From: Lachnospiraceae bacterium NE2001 | Lineage (GTDB): Bacteria; Bacillota; Clostridia; Lachnospirales; Lachnospiraceae | Assembly (NCBI GenBank): GCA_900110635.1 | Contig: FOEK01000019.1 | Coordinates: 1 to 64,000, forward strand | Length of the DNA stretch: 64,000 nt | Direction: 5' to 3' | In this document: one piece after another, positions 23,229-33,610 of the stretch | Layout: each line of letters starts with the position of its first letter | Position numbering within the stretch: position 1 is the first letter of the stretch | Translations under genes and position numbers: made by a program | The notes under the pieces: generated by a model | Told to the model about the DNA's origin: nothing | What the model saw: the letters and a program-made list of their open reading frames with translations, nothing else | Databases searched by the model: none

Positions 23229-26200
23229 CTATTTGGTAGTAGATTTTATGATCAGCATATCGTAGATGTTAGTTAGTACATCTTCGATACTATCTAACAT
23301 AGAGTCCTGGATCAGGCTGGAAGTCTTCACCGCAAAACCTGACTCCTTTGCCTTTATCAGACGGATATCTTTTTTATACTTCTTCATAAACTTTGGAATA
23401 TTTGCAATATCTATCTTTGCACCATCCCTTATGATGTACTCCACGCATCCATTTCTATATCTGAGAAATGTTATATATGACTTATGCGCCTCGGCCTTAA
23501 GAAGGGCCACTCTCATCAGGCGCTGCATAGGCTTTGGCACCTCACCAAAACGGTCCACCGCCTCCGCCTCTATATCAGCAATATCATCCTCAGTCTCGAT
23601 TCTGGATATGCGCTTGTAGAGCTCCAGCTTCAAGTATTCATTTCGCACATATTCATCTGGGATAAATGCATCAACCGGAAGATCGATCATTGTATCAAAA
23701 TCTTCAGGTGTCTCATCCCCAAGCTTTGCTCTTATGGACTGATTAAGGAGCTTTACATACAGATCGTAGCCTATCTCTTCCATATGACCAGACTGGCTGC
23801 TGCCAAGAACATTTCCCGCTCCTCTTATCTCAAGATCCTTCATCGATATTTTATAGCCAGAGCCCAGTTCTGTAAACTCCCTAATTGCAGAGAGTCTCTT
23901 CTCAGCCACCTCATTTATCATCTTATCTCTACGATACATCAGGAAAGCATAGCTCTGTCTGTCCGAACGACCTACACGGCCCCTAAGCTGATAAAGCTGT
24001 GCCAGACCAAAGTTCTCTGCGTTATGAATGATGATCGTATTGACATTTGGAATATCAAGTCCCGTCTCGATTATAGTGGTAGATACCAGCACGTCTATAT
24101 CTCGATTAATGAACTCGTGCATTATATCCTCAAGCTCACGCTCACGCATCTTGCCGTGGGCAAACTCTACCCTGGCATCCGGTAAAATGCTCCGAAGCTC
24201 AAGAGTTATTCTCTCTATATCATCAACCCGGTTATAAACATAGTAAACCTGTCCCTTTCGGGCAAGCTCACGGGAGATTGCCTCCTTGACTATCTCCTTG
24301 TCATACTCCATTACATAGGTCTGGATCGGGCGCCTGTCAACCGGCGGCTCCTCCAGAAGGCTCATATCCCTGATACCTATCAGGCTCATATGAAGTGTTC
24401 TTGGGATAGGCGTAGCCGTAAGCGTCAGAACGTCCACCGTATTTTTCAACTGTTTGATAGTCTCTTTGTGTTTAACTCCAAAGCGCTGCTCCTCGTCGAT
24501 TATCAGGAGTCCCAGAGACTTATAGCCCACGTCCTTCGAAAGAAGCCTGTGAGTTCCGATCACTATATCAACCTCACCAGATTTCAGTCCGGCAAGTATC
24601 TCCTTTGCTTCCTTTGTGGTACAGAATCTGGACAGCACTCTGACATTTATCGGATAATTCTTCATCCTTTCTTTAAATGTTTCAAAATGCTGCTCAGCCA
24701 AAATGGTAGTCGGCACAAGATATGCCACCTGCTTTCCGTCCTGAACCGCTTTGAAGGCAGCCCTGATCGCCACCTCAGTCTTACCAAAGCCAACATCTCC
24801 ACAGATGAGACGATCCATGATCCGCTCGCTCTCCATATCCCGCTTCGTATCAGCTATGGCAGTATACTGATCAGGAGTTTCCTCGTAAGGGAACAGCTCC
24901 TCAAATTCCTTCTGCCACTCATTATCCTCAGAAAATGCGTAGCCCTTCTTGTTCTGTCTTATGGCGTAGAGGTCGATCAGCTCCTTGGCCAGATCATCTA
25001 TATGAAGCTTAACCCTTTCTCGAACCTTCTGCCACTCGCTTCCCCCCAGCTTGTTCAGTTTAGGTTTTCTCGCATCCTTGCTGGCATATTTGCCTATAAG
25101 ACTCAGCTGCTCCACAGGAATAAACAGCTTGCCCGTTCCTGCATAATCTATATGTATATAATCTCTTTCTCTGTTATCGCCTGTACGAACCTTCTCTATG
25201 CCACGATAGATACCAATTCCGTGACGTTCATGCACCACATAATCACCAACACCTATCTCATCGATAGAGCTGATTCTTTCCCCCTCATATTTAGACTTCA
25301 GCCTCTTACGCCTCTTGCCACTGTGGGACGCGCCAAATATACTGCTCTCACAGATGCACACAAGCTTTATAGCCGGAATCGAAAAACTCTCATCCAGATT
25401 TCCAGTGGTTACCATTACCTCTCTTGGCTGAAGCGCCCTGGTTCTGCTGGCCGAGAAAAAGCTAGGTATCTCTTCATCTGTAAAAGATTCCACCAGTCGC
25501 TTTGCCCTGGTCTGAGAAGGCGACACGATAAGTACCGAATAATCATCCTTTCGCCATTTCTTTATCTCACTGAGAAGACGCGTAACATTTCCCTGATAAG
25601 GCTCAACACCTTTACTTTCAAATGCTATAGTCTGCTTCGGAGTTATCCGAGAAGAACTTGGCAGAAACTCCGACATCATCACAGTCTTCATTCCGGCAAG
25701 CCGGTCAAGAGTCAGTTCATCGCTGAAAAGTACATCAGCCTGCCCCGGAAGTATGTAACCGCTTTCCAGTCTAGCAGTCATGGATATCTCAAACTCTCTG
25801 GTATGAGCAGCTGCCCTTTCCTCAACTCTTGCTATATCATCGATAAATACTGGCGTATCTGCTGGCAGGTAATCAAGAAATGATACTGTATCACTGAAAA
25901 AATAAGTAACCAGGCTGTCGAGTCCGGAAGTGGAGTTATACTCCATAACCTCTTCCTTGACATGCTTTATATACGACTTAAGTCTGGCATAAGCCTCTGT
26001 CTGAAAGCTCTTCTTAAAGGCTTCGCATACTTTCTCACCCTCCGCCTCAATCGCATCGATACCACGTCTGATACGGGCAAGACTTAGTACATATTCGCTA
26101 CTTGGTAGAATGTCGAAACTATCTACTGACTCGATGGACCTCTGGGTGCTTTCATCAAAATATCTGATGGATTCTATCTCATCGCCAAAGAACTCAACTC

Positions 26201-26762
26201 GACAAGGGCACTCTTCTGTGAGGGGGTATATATCAATTATTCCTCCTCGAACAGAAAACTGCCCTCTAGCTTCAACTACAGTTACATTTTCATAACCCAG
26301 CATAACGAGGCGTCTTTTTACCTCATCCATCTCCATCTCTTCACCGACTGACAGAGTAAAGGCATGCCTTTTGAAATATTTCATATCCGGCAGCCTGTCC
26401 ATCAGACCATCGATGGTGGTTATGATAACCGTTCGTTCTTTACGATATATTCTTTTTAAAATCTCCAGTCTCTTTGCTGAAGTAAGATTGCCGTGAACAT
26501 CTGCGTAATAGAACAGTGCATCCTTAGCGGGATAGAGATATACATCTCTGTCCAGAAATCTGTAATCCTGATACAGCTTATCTGCTCTCGCTCTGTCATA
26601 GGTTACAACCAGCGTAAACAGCTGATCATCCCGAAGCGCCTGCATAACTATTGGTTCTACACATCTGGTAAGGCCAAAGATAGCGGCAGGTGTCTGTCCC
26701 TTTTTTTCACGTAATCTTGATATTTCAGCACTTTCCCTTACTGGCTTAACAAGTGCATCCAT
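23229..26762 (-). CDS. mfd: Transcription-repair coupling factor
   Basis: A full-length 1177-residue Mfd. It has the UvrB-like N-terminal modules ([38 protein letters not shown]), the CarD-like RNA polymerase-interacting domain ([20 protein letters not shown]), the RecG-like translocase with Walker [12 protein letters not shown] and Walker B DEEQRFG, the TRG motif region ([29 protein letters not shown]) and the C-terminal regulatory domain. It removes polymerase stalled at lesions and recruits UvrA. Twenty-three bases separate it from pth. Complete. Confidence 0.98.
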   Translation of the reverse strand: MDALVKPVRESAEISRLREKKGQTPAAIFGLTRCVEPIVMQALRDDQLFTLVVTYDRARADKLYQDYRFLDRDVYLYPAKDALFYYADVHGNLTSAKRLEILKRIYRKERTVIITTIDGLMDRLPDMKYFKRHAFTLSVGEEMEMDEVKRRLVMLGYENVTVVEARGQFSVRGGIIDIYPLTEECPCRVEFFGDEIESIRYFDESTQRSIESVDSFDILPSSEYVLSLARIRRGIDAIEAEGEKVCEAFKKSFQTEAYARLKSYIKHVKEEVMEYNSTSGLDSLVTYFFSDTVSFLDYLPADTPVFIDDIARVEERAAAHTREFEISMTARLESGYILPGQADVLFSDELTLDRLAGMKTVMMSEFLPSSSRITPKQTIAFESKGVEPYQGNVTRLLSEIKKWRKDDYSVLIVSPSQTRAKRLVESFTDEEIPSFFSASRTRALQPREVMVTTGNLDESFSIPAIKLVCICESSIFGASHSGKRRKRLKSKYEGERISSIDEIGVGDYVVHERHGIGIYRGIEKVRTGDNRERDYIHIDYAGTGKLFIPVEQLSLIGKYASKDARKPKLNKLGGSEWQKVRERVKLHIDDLAKELIDLYAIRQNKKGYAFSEDNEWQKEFEELFPYEETPDQYTAIADTKRDMESERIMDRLICGDVGFGKTEVAIRAAFKAVQDGKQVAYLVPTTILAEQHFETFKERMKNYPINVRVLSRFCTTKEAKEILAGLKSGEVDIVIGTHRLLSKDVGYKSLGLLIIDEEQRFGVKHKETIKQLKNTVDVLTLTATPIPRTLHMSLIGIRDMSLLEEPPVDRRPIQTYVMEYDKEIVKEAISRELARKGQVYYVYNRVDDIERITLELRSILPDARVEFAHGKMRERELEDIMHEFINRDIDVLVSTTIIETGLDIPNVNTIIIHNAENFGLAQLYQLRGRVGRSDRQSYAFLMYRRDKMINEVAEKRLSAIREFTELGSGYKISMKDLEIRGAGNVLGSSQSGHMEEIGYDLYVKLLNQSIRAKLGDETPEDFDTMIDLPVDAFIPDEYVRNEYLKLELYKRISRIETEDDIADIEAEAVDRFGEVPKPMQRLMRVALLKAEAHKSYITFLRYRNGCVEYIIRDGAKIDIANIPKFMKKYKKDIRLIKAKESGFAVKTSSLIQDSMLDSIEDVLTNIYDMLIIKSTTK

Positions 26763-26785
26763 ATACCTTCCTTATATGAGTTTCT

Positions 26786-27343
26786 CTAATTATACTGGTT
26801 CATAGCAGTGTCAGCGCCGCTTTCTACTATCGTTGTCACCGCATCAACAGCCCTTTCCACCATCTCTCTGATGTTCGGGAGTTCCTCCTTTGGAAATCTG
26901 CTGAGCACATAATCCGCCAGATCCCAGTCCGCCGGTCTATGGCCAATGCCACATTTCACTCTGTCAAACTCCTCTGTTCCAAGAGAGGCTATAATGCTCT
27001 TCATACCGTTATGTCCGCCAGCACTTCCCTGTTTTCTGATGCGAAGTCTTCCCACATCCAGGTCTGTATCATCATATATGATGATCACATCCTCAGCAGT
27101 ACACTTGTAAAAATGTACCAGCTCCTGCACCGCATCGCCGCTCAGGTTCATGTAGGTCTGGGGCATAGCAAGCACTACCTTTTCTCCGGCTATAACACCG
27201 TGACCGGTCAGCGCCTTGCATTCCTTCTTGTTTATTGGAATATTATACTTATCCGATATACCAGTCAGCACTGAGAAACCAATATTATGACGTGTTCCCA
27301 CGTATTTAAGACCTGGATTTCCAAGTCCGACTATTATCTTCAT
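26786..27343 (-). CDS. pth: Peptidyl-tRNA hydrolase
   Basis: A 185-residue Pth, releasing tRNA from peptidyl-tRNA dropped by ribosomes. GLGNPGLKYVGTRHNIGF (6-23) contains the catalytic His19, and the substrate-binding MPQTYMNLSGDAV and GSAGGHNGMKSI motifs follow. The usual DDTDLDVGRLRIR strand is present. It starts three bases after the GlmU-like stop codon, with a weak ribosome site inside that gene's end, so coupling is likely. It lies in the conserved glmU-pth-mfd order. Confidence 0.97.
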   Translation of the reverse strand: MKIIVGLGNPGLKYVGTRHNIGFSVLTGISDKYNIPINKKECKALTGHGVIAGEKVVLAMPQTYMNLSGDAVQELVHFYKCTAEDVIIIYDDTDLDVGRLRIRKQGSAGGHNGMKSIIASLGTEEFDRVKCGIGHRPADWDLADYVLSRFPKEELPNIREMVERAVDAVTTIVESGADTAMNQYN

Positions 27344-27346
27344 GTT

Positions 27347-28078
27347 CTACATTCTTTCTTTCATAATTGATTCTGCTTCTGCCAGCTGCTCGAGAGTATT
27401 TACGCCTAGTATTTCATTTATATCATCCACTGGAAGAGCATTTATCTTAAGGCCTGATCTCTTAATGATAGATACAGTGTCTGTCAGATAGTATTCGCCC
27501 TGAGCATTGTCATTTGTAAGCAGTCCAAGACTTGCCGTAAGAGCCTCTGCGTTAAATACATACATACCAGAGTTGATTTCCTTAGTCTGAAGCTCCTCCT
27601 CCGTACAGTCCTTATGCTCAACAATCTTTACAAAGTTTCCGTCAGCATCTCTGACGATTCTTCCGTAACCTGTTGGATCATCCAGAATAGCCGAAAGAAC
27701 AGTAACACCATTTGATGCTCTCTTATGTGCTTCATAAAGCTTTCGAATGGTATCAGCTGTAATCAGTGGTGTATCACCACATAGTACTATAACATCGCCC
27801 TCCGTTCCGATCAGAGGTGCGGCACATTTCACAGCATGGCCTGTACCCAGCTGCTCGTGCTGTTCCGCGAACTTAACTACATCAACTATCTCATGCTTAA
27901 CAAGTTGTCCCTGATATCCTACTATTACTATTACGTCTGTAGCTCCAGCATCCTTTGCTGCCTGAATAGTATAATGAACCATTGGCTTATCGCATACCTT
28001 ATGAAGTACCTTAGGCAGATCTGAATGCATACGTGTTCCCTTGCCTGCAGCAAGTATAACAGCCTTGAACTTTTCCAT
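27347..28078 (-). CDS. UDP-N-acetylglucosamine pyrophosphorylase domain protein (single-domain GlmU)
   Basis: A 243-residue protein equal to the N-terminal uridylyltransferase half of GlmU: LAAGKGTRMHSDLPKVLHKV (nucleotide loop), QLGTGHAVK, LCGDTPLI (metal Asp), GYGRIVRD, EINSGMYVF and a closing GVNTLEQLAEAE. It converts GlcNAc-1-phosphate and UTP to UDP-GlcNAc for peptidoglycan. The C-terminal left-handed beta-helix acetyltransferase present in ordinary GlmU (about 450 residues) is missing, and the stop is followed directly by pth. The acetyl transfer to glucosamine-1-phosphate must therefore be supplied elsewhere. AAGGAG precedes the ATG. Confidence 0.9.
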   Translation of the reverse strand: MEKFKAVILAAGKGTRMHSDLPKVLHKVCDKPMVHYTIQAAKDAGATDVIVIVGYQGQLVKHEIVDVVKFAEQHEQLGTGHAVKCAAPLIGTEGDVIVLCGDTPLITADTIRKLYEAHKRASNGVTVLSAILDDPTGYGRIVRDADGNFVKIVEHKDCTEEELQTKEINSGMYVFNAEALTASLGLLTNDNAQGEYYLTDTVSIIKRSGLKINALPVDDINEILGVNTLEQLAEAESIMKERM

Positions 28079-28500
28079 AATAATCCGACTCCTTTTTTTA
28101 ATAAAAGATTCTTATGCTCGCGTTATTATATCAAATAACTATTGCAAAAACAAGGCAGAGGTTTCACCCTCTGCCTCGCGAATTTATTCGATAATTACAA
28201 TATTAAGTTGTGCTAGAAATCGACTGGCTTTTCTCTTCTAGTTCCGATGCATCTGCACCTGCCAGCCACCGTATTCAGTTTTCTTCGCTCATTTCATCTC
28301 GTCAGCAACTTGATCAGAACGTATATTCACAAATATCCAATCTATGAATCAAATACTTCACTAATCACAATTTCCAACTATCTTCCGATCATTATCAAAC
28401 AATTAATCAACTATTCTCTAATCATCTTCCAATCTTGCTAAACCATATCATATAATTCAATATTTCAACAGTTCGGCAAACTGACGTCTCATAACCGTCT
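28079..28500. other. AT-rich spacer between spoVG and the GlmU-like gene
   Basis: About 420 bases without a gene. It holds the terminator at 28146-28178. The remainder (28200-28500) is very AT-rich, pyrimidine-rich on the plus strand with repeated ATC/AATC runs. I see no ORF with a ribosome site and no recognisable RNA element. Confidence 0.5.
28146..28178 (-). terminator. Terminator downstream of spoVG
   Basis: On the minus strand GGCAGAGGGTGAAACCTCTGCC is followed by TTGTTTTTGC. A GC-rich 8-bp stem with a T-rich tail, about 320 bases after the spoVG stop and just before the GlmU-like gene. Confidence 0.8.
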
Positions 28501-28773
28501 TTACTCACTAACGTCCTCAAGCGGAGTCTCTTCATACTTAGCAAGGATGAGATCCTGAATCTTAGTTCTGGTCTCTGAATTAATTGGATGAGCTATATCT
28601 CTATACTCTCCGTCCGCTGACTTGCGGCTAGGCATTGCTATGAATAATCCTTTGTCGCCCTCTATAACCTTGATATCGTGAATTACAAACTCATTATCGA
28701 TAGTAATAGATACTACAGCTTTCATCTTGCCGTCTTTAGCAACTCTTCTTACTCTAACATCTGTTATTTCCAT
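28501..28773 (-). CDS. spoVG: Septation regulator / RNA-binding protein SpoVG
   Basis: Ninety residues from ATG 28773 with GGAGG eight bases upstream. The sequence [60 protein letters not shown] and PINSETR is the whole conserved SpoVG core. SpoVG is a small nucleic-acid-binding regulator of division septation, sporulation and virulence-type genes. It lies 30 bases after glgD and before the GlmU-like gene, the usual spoVG-glmU order. Complete. Confidence 0.97.
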   Translation of the reverse strand: MEITDVRVRRVAKDGKMKAVVSITIDNEFVIHDIKVIEGDKGLFIAMPSRKSADGEYRDIAHPINSETRTKIQDLILAKYEETPLEDVSE

Positions 28774-28802
28774 ATGTGTAACCTCCAAAATAACTAATAG
28801 TC

Positions 28803-29927
28803 TTACAGTGTATATCTAAAGCTCTTCTCTATGACTATCTTTGGACTGTCTGCATCACCAGTGTGAACTGTGTTAGCCTTGATGGTATCTCTACTCTCAA
28901 CTATGCAGTTCTCAATGTAGCAATTGTCACCGATATGTACATCATTCAAAATGATAGAGTTCTTGATTACACAATTATTGCCTACGTAAACCTTCTTAAA
29001 CAGCACTGAATTCTCTACTGAGCCGTTGATGATACATCCGCTAGCTATAAGTGAATTGGATGTAACTGCATCTCCATTAAACTTTGCTGGTGGAAGGTCC
29101 TCTACCTTCGTATAAACTCCTGGAGCTGTACGGAAGAAATGATTTCTAACGTCTGGACTCAGGAAGTCCATATTAGTCCTGTAATAAGAATCTATAGATC
29201 CAATGTTTCTCCAATAGGAATCCAGATTATATGCGTTTATACGCTTGACATTCTTATATCTGATAAGTATGTCCTTAACGAAATCCGTTCTTCCCTCTGC
29301 AGCACACGTCTCGAGAAGTTCGATCAGCTGACGACGTCTTACTACATAAACGCCTATAGATGCTGTGCTAGTCTCGGCAACCAGTGGCTTCTCTTCGAAG
29401 TCGAGTACTCTACCGTTATCTCCGACCTTTACAACACCGAATCTGGATATATCATCCTCATCAGCTCTTATCTCTTTTGTGACGATCGTAATGTCTGCGT
29501 TCTTGGCTATATGATCCTCAAGGACCTTATTGTAATCCATCTTATATACACCATCGCCAGATGCAATAACTACATAAGGCTCATGTGCATCCTTCAGGAA
29601 TCCAATGTTTTGATACAGCACATCAGCTGTACCCTTGTACCAATAGCTGTTAGTTGCTGTGATGGTAGGTGTGAAGATATACAGTCCACCCTGCTTTCTA
29701 CCAAAATCCCACCACTTTGATGAATTAAGGTGCTCATTCAGTGAACGGGAATTGTACTGGGTATAAACGGCTACCTTCTGAATATGTGAGTTAGACATAT
29801 TCGAGAGTGAGAAATCTATCGCTCTGTAGCAGCCTGCCATTGGCATAGCGGCTGTAGCTCTTTTAGCTGAGAGATCTCCCATACGACTGCTGTTACCACC
29901 TGCTAGAATTATACCTATAGCTCTCAT
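28803..29927 (-). CDS. glgD: Glucose-1-phosphate adenylyltransferase subunit GlgD
   Basis: About 374 residues from ATG 29927 (the longer GTG start overlaps the end of glgC; AGGTGA lies just before the chosen ATG). It begins [20 protein letters not shown], which keeps the NTP-binding loop but departs from GlgC in the substrate-binding signature, and ends in a left-handed beta-helix domain. In Firmicutes GlgD is the regulatory partner that activates GlgC in an ADP-glucose pyrophosphorylase heterotetramer for glycogen synthesis. Coupled to glgC. Confidence 0.95.
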   Translation of the reverse strand: MRAIGIILAGGNSSRMGDLSAKRATAAMPMAGCYRAIDFSLSNMSNSHIQKVAVYTQYNSRSLNEHLNSSKWWDFGRKQGGLYIFTPTITATNSYWYKGTADVLYQNIGFLKDAHEPYVVIASGDGVYKMDYNKVLEDHIAKNADITIVTKEIRADEDDISRFGVVKVGDNGRVLDFEEKPLVAETSTASIGVYVVRRRQLIELLETCAAEGRTDFVKDILIRYKNVKRINAYNLDSYWRNIGSIDSYYRTNMDFLSPDVRNHFFRTAPGVYTKVEDLPPAKFNGDAVTSNSLIASGCIINGSVENSVLFKKVYVGNNCVIKNSIILNDVHIGDNCYIENCIVESRDTIKANTVHTGDADSPKIVIEKSFRYTL

Positions 29928-29928
29928 A

Positions 29929-31200
29929 TTACTCACCTGCCTCTCTAATTATTGAACCGCCACCAGGTAATATTCCATCAGGATAATCATCCGCAGTGGT
30001 TTCTCCGAGAATTGCAGTGTTCTTTCCGATCTTAACGCCATCAGGAACAGTAGAATTCTCTCCAATAGTTACGAGGTCAAATGCGTAAACTGCCGGCTTA
30101 TATGTATTCTCAGCAGATTCACCCACACCAAGTTCAACGTTCTTGCCAATCTTAACGCCTTCTGCAAGTATAGCTCTGTCAATGATCGCCCCATCACCAA
30201 TCTCAACATTGTTCATAATGATGGAATCCTTTACAACAGCGCCCTTACCAATCTTTACAGCAGAACCAATAACAGACTTCTCAACATTTCCATATATTTC
30301 AGTACCTTCTCCAATGATACTCTTTGTTACGCTGCTGCCTGCTGCAATATACTGTGGCGGAAGATTGTCGCTCTTGGTATATATTCTCCAGAACTCCTCA
30401 TAGAGGTTAAACTCTGGAATAATATCAACGAGTTCCATGTTAGCCTCCCAGTATGATCCGAGAGTACCAACGTCCTTCCAGTAGCCCTTGTAATCGTAAG
30501 CTACTATCTTCTTTCCTTCTCCATGGCAGGAAGGAATTACATGCTTACCAAAATCGCATGAAGGAACATCCTTCATTTCAATAAGCTTGTCTTTCAGAAG
30601 CTTCCAGTTGAAGATATAGATACCCATTGAAGCCTTGTTGCTTCTTGGATGCTCCGGCTTCTCCTCAAACTCCTGAATTACACCGTTGTCATCAGTGATA
30701 ACAACTCCAAATCTGCTAGCCTCTTCCATTGGTACCTGATAGGTAGCAATAGTAACGTCCGCATGAGAGGATTTGTGGAAATCAAGCATTACCTCATAAT
30801 CCATCTTATAAATGTGATCTCCTGAGAGAATCAGTACATATTCTGGATCGTAATACTCCATAAATTCCAGATTCTGATATATAGCATTTGCGGTACCTGT
30901 GTACCAGGATGCATTATCAGAGCTCTCATAAGGTGGAAGAACCGTAACACCTCCGAAATTCCTGTCCAGATCCCAAGGCATACCAATTCCGATATGCTGG
31001 TTCAGACGGAGAGGCCTGTACTGTGTAAGTACACCAACGGTATCGACTCCAGAATTGATACAGTTGCTAAGTGGGAAATCAATGATCTTATACTTACCAC
31101 CAAATGCAACTGCAGGTTTTGCAAGCTTCGAGGTGAGAACTCCAAGACGTGAGCCCTGGCCACCAGCAAGAAGCATTGCTATCATTTCCTTCTTAACCAT
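29929..31200 (-). CDS. glgC: Glucose-1-phosphate adenylyltransferase catalytic subunit GlgC
   Basis: A 423-residue ADP-glucose pyrophosphorylase. The pyrophosphorylase domain has [20 protein letters not shown], the signature [36 protein letters not shown] and [20 protein letters not shown]; the C-terminal left-handed beta-helix (residues about 290-400) shows repeated I-G-x-G hexapeptides. It makes ADP-glucose from ATP and glucose-1-phosphate, the committed step of glycogen synthesis. AAGGAG precedes the ATG, with a sigma-A-like promoter upstream. glgD follows immediately. Confidence 0.97.
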   Translation of the reverse strand: MVKKEMIAMLLAGGQGSRLGVLTSKLAKPAVAFGGKYKIIDFPLSNCINSGVDTVGVLTQYRPLRLNQHIGIGMPWDLDRNFGGVTVLPPYESSDNASWYTGTANAIYQNLEFMEYYDPEYVLILSGDHIYKMDYEVMLDFHKSSHADVTIATYQVPMEEASRFGVVITDDNGVIQEFEEKPEHPRSNKASMGIYIFNWKLLKDKLIEMKDVPSCDFGKHVIPSCHGEGKKIVAYDYKGYWKDVGTLGSYWEANMELVDIIPEFNLYEEFWRIYTKSDNLPPQYIAAGSSVTKSIIGEGTEIYGNVEKSVIGSAVKIGKGAVVKDSIIMNNVEIGDGAIIDRAILAEGVKIGKNVELGVGESAENTYKPAVYAFDLVTIGENSTVPDGVKIGKNTAILGETTADDYPDGILPGGGSIIREAGE

Positions 31201-31254
31201 CTTGTTTTGTCACTCCTTTAAGTAATAATATTAAGTCTATAAGTAGCCAGTTAC

Positions 31255-31283
31255 ATTATAACACTTTCGGTGGAATATTGGAA
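31255..31283 (-). promoter_or_regulatory. Probable promoter of glgC-glgD
   Basis: A perfect TATAAT on the minus strand at 31255-31260 lies about 55 bases before the glgC ATG. Seventeen bases further upstream is TTCCAA, a weak -35. The rest of 31284-31364 is AT-rich and featureless. Confidence 0.5.
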
Positions 31284-31365
31284 CACTAAATTAGATATTT
31301 TTACTACCTTTTTTCGCATTTTACCACCCCATTTATACATATTGCACAAAGCTGTTAAGATAAAT

Positions 31366-31407
31366 AAAAAGGCAACCCCAAAATGTAGTTATTTTGGGGT
31401 TGCCCGT
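31366..31407 (-). terminator. Terminator downstream of the stomatin-like gene
   Basis: GGCAACCCCAAAA pairs perfectly with TTTTGGGGTTGCC across a short loop; on the minus strand it is followed by TTTTTATTTATC. It lies 45 bases after the stomatin-like stop codon. A 13-bp stem plus T tract makes this a strong terminator. Confidence 0.92.
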
Positions 31408-31451
31408 TTGTATATTATCACTAAATATCAGCTATATAGTTATTATAAAAC

Positions 31452-32411
31452 CTACTCTTTTCCTGTCTTAATAGCCTCTGTAACAGCTGTTGCAAGGCCT
31501 GTGATACCAGCAAGATCTGCTGGAACAATAAGCTTATTTGCAGGACCTGCTGCTGCTCTTTCAAATGCTGCAAGACCCTTAACAGCGATGGTGTTCTGTG
31601 TAGGAGCTGCATCATTCATCATCTTAACAGCGTCAGCCTCTGCCTGCTGTACCTGACGGATAGCTTCTGCATTACCCTGAGCTCTCTGAATAGCTGCTTC
31701 ACGCTGTGCCTGAGCTTCAAGGATAGCAGCCTGCTTCTTAGCTTCAGCAGCAAGGATTGTAGCTTCTTTATCAGCTGTTGCACGAAGGATCTTAGCTTCC
31801 TTCTCACCTTCTGAAACTGTGATAGCTGCCTGCTTCTCACCTTCAGCTCTGATGATCTGCTCACGTCTTTCACGCTCTGCCTTCATCTGTTTCTCCATTG
31901 ATTCCTGGATAGCAGCAGGTGGCATAATGTTCTTAAGCTCTACACGGTTTACCTTGATTCCCCAAGGATCTGTTGCTTCATCAAGTGTAGCACGCATCTT
32001 TGAGTTGATTGTCTCACGAGATGTAAGTGTTTGGTCAAGCTCCAGATCACCGATAATATTTCTCAGTGTTGTAGCTGTAAGATTCTCGATAGCTGCAAGT
32101 GGATTCTCAACACCATAGCAGTAAAGCTTAGGATCTGTTATCTGGAAGAAAAGAACTGTGTCGATTCTCATGGTAACGTTATCCTTTGTGATAACTGGCT
32201 GTGGTGGGAAATCAGCAACCTGCTCTTTAAGTGATACACGACGTGCAACCTTATCAATAATTGGAACCATCATATGGAGTCCAACGCCCCAGGTTGCGGT
32301 GTATGTACCGAGACGCTCAATTACGTATGCATTTGCCTGTCTTACAACACGAAGGCAGCTGCAAAGCATAATAACTGCGATAATCAAAAGAATAATTAAT
32401 ACATATGGCAT
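31452..32411 (-). CDS. SPFH/Band 7 (stomatin-like) membrane protein
   Basis: A 319-residue protein with one N-terminal membrane helix (LIILLIIAVIMLCSCLRVVR), an SPFH domain (VIERLGTYTATWGVGLHMMV, RIDTVLFFQITDPKLYCYGV, RVELKNIMPPAAIQESMEKQ) and a long Ala/Glu/Lys/Gln coiled coil to about residue 260. Stomatin-type proteins form oligomeric cages or microdomains that organise membrane proteases and other partners. AAGGAGG precedes the ATG. It is 70 bases downstream of the NfeD-like gene, the standard stomatin/NfeD pairing. Complete (QmcA/YbbK-like). Confidence 0.93.
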   Translation of the reverse strand: MPYVLIILLIIAVIMLCSCLRVVRQANAYVIERLGTYTATWGVGLHMMVPIIDKVARRVSLKEQVADFPPQPVITKDNVTMRIDTVLFFQITDPKLYCYGVENPLAAIENLTATTLRNIIGDLELDQTLTSRETINSKMRATLDEATDPWGIKVNRVELKNIMPPAAIQESMEKQMKAERERREQIIRAEGEKQAAITVSEGEKEAKILRATADKEATILAAEAKKQAAILEAQAQREAAIQRAQGNAEAIRQVQQAEADAVKMMNDAAPTQNTIAVKGLAAFERAAAGPANKLIVPADLAGITGLATAVTEAIKTGKE

Positions 32412-32480
32412 AATACTTTAACCTCCTTGGTATTTTATATAATAAAGCCCTATAGCATTTTACCTGCAAAGCTTTATTTA

Positions 32481-32921
32481 CTACATGCTTGGAAGCTCTC
32501 TCTTTACATAGAGCTTGGTTCCCTCAAGACGCTGGATCGTTACAAGCGTTCCCTCAGGAATCACGCTGCCGTCATCGGAAACTGCACGCCACTCAACATC
32601 ACCAAGCTTTAGCATTCCTGTTCCGGCATTATTATCGACTGTTGTTATAACCTTCTCAGTTCGGCCGATAAGACTGTCTGTGTTTGTTTTCTCCTGACCA
32701 ATAGCCAGATGCTTCTTTGCAAGAGGTCTCATCAGAAGAAGCATCACAGTAGAAACTACTATAAATGCAACAATCTGGAGCCACACCGGACCGCCCATAA
32801 ATGCGATCACCGCCGCGACTATACCGCCACCCGTAAACCAGATGGACGAAAGTCCTAGAGTAATTATCTCTACCACCAGAGCTACTGCCGCGACTATAAC
32901 CCAAAATACACCATAGCTCAT
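32481..32921 (-). CDS. NfeD family membrane protein (short form)
   Basis: A 146-residue protein with about four N-terminal hydrophobic helices (to residue about 70: VFWVIVAAVALVVEIITLGL, GGGIVAAVIAFMGGPVWLQI, VSTVMLLLM) and a C-terminal OB-fold (LIGRTEKVITTVDNNAGTGM, LKLGDVEWRAVSDDGSVIPE, GTLVTIQRLEGTKLYVK). This is the short NfeD type that lacks the serine protease domain. NfeD and stomatin-like proteins work together in membrane microdomains, and the neighbouring gene fits. GAAGGTGAAGG lies before the ATG. Confidence 0.92.
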   Translation of the reverse strand: MSYGVFWVIVAAVALVVEIITLGLSSIWFTGGGIVAAVIAFMGGPVWLQIVAFIVVSTVMLLLMRPLAKKHLAIGQEKTNTDSLIGRTEKVITTVDNNAGTGMLKLGDVEWRAVSDDGSVIPEGTLVTIQRLEGTKLYVKRELPSM

Positions 32922-33050
32922 ACCTTCACCTTCTTTCTTAATTTCAGGTTTTATAATTCAGCATTATACCAATCTTTTGGAAAATGATGAATAACCCGCA
33001 AGGCTAATTATATCACACTATTTCTCCAAAATAGAGAAATAGTTTCTTTG

Positions 33051-33554
33051 CTACTGGATAGGCTGCATTTCACCTGGCTGCTTCCAAGGATGGGTAACAC
33101 CATATCTGCCGATTGCCACTACGATCAGTATACCAGACACTGAGAGAAATGGTGCAGATATCAGCGAAATAACGTTATTCATAGCGTTATAAGCCGCCAA
33201 ATATTCTGTTCCTTTTTTTGCATATATAAAGTTCCCTAGATAACCAGATACGATTCCCAATACCCATCCAAGAAGGATGTATACAATAAACATAACAATC
33301 TCTATGCTTCTTCTGGAATCACCCTTATATGTGAACATTATCAGCATAAAGATAACCAGCATAAGCAGGTGAGTAAAGGTTGAAAAGAGACTAAGTGGAA
33401 TAACAGTGGCTTCATGCGCTTCCATATAGCTACTAGTAAGAAAAAGGTTTCCACCTTTAAACTGTGTCAATGAACATAAAACATTAATAAAAAATACAAC
33501 TCCGTAAAGAATCACGCCCACGATCATGGGCTTCTTAACATTATCTTCTAACAT
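33051..33554 (-). CDS. Four-helix membrane protein of unknown function
   Basis: A 167-residue protein with four predicted membrane helices: PMIVGVILYGVVFFINVLCS, LFSTFTHLLMLVIFMLIMFT, EIVMFIVYILLGWVLGIVSG and LISAPFLSVSGILIVVAIGR. The C-terminus ends in a Pro/Gln-rich tail. GGGGG lies four bases before the ATG. I recognise no family. It follows a family 2 palindrome and stands alone before the NfeD gene. Confidence 0.65.
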   Translation of the reverse strand: MLEDNVKKPMIVGVILYGVVFFINVLCSLTQFKGGNLFLTSSYMEAHEATVIPLSLFSTFTHLLMLVIFMLIMFTYKGDSRRSIEIVMFIVYILLGWVLGIVSGYLGNFIYAKKGTEYLAAYNAMNNVISLISAPFLSVSGILIVVAIGRYGVTHPWKQPGEMQPIQ

Positions 33555-33566
33555 ATATCCCCCTGG

Positions 33567-33599
33567 AATGTGCAGTGGGGTCTGTCCCTATTGCACATT
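33567..33599. repeat. Dispersed palindromic repeat, family 2
   Basis: AATGTGCAGTGGGG-TCTGT-CCCTATTGCACATT, a near-perfect inverted repeat in the gap between the aconitase-family gene end and the start of the four-helix membrane protein gene. Core shared with copies at 21597, 39019, 49969 and 54978. Confidence 0.88.
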
Positions 33600-33610
33600 A
33601 TTATGTAAAC

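Noticed and set aside
24390-25883. Long plus-strand ORF of 497 codons opposite mfd
   Set aside because: Antisense of a complete, highly conserved mfd; Cys/Ser/Leu-rich composition typical of a shadow frame.
33567-33599. Family 2 palindromes as ordinary intrinsic terminators only
   Set aside because: Most copies lack a T tract, occur in operon gaps and leaders as well as gene ends, and share long identical sequence, which points to a dispersed repeat.
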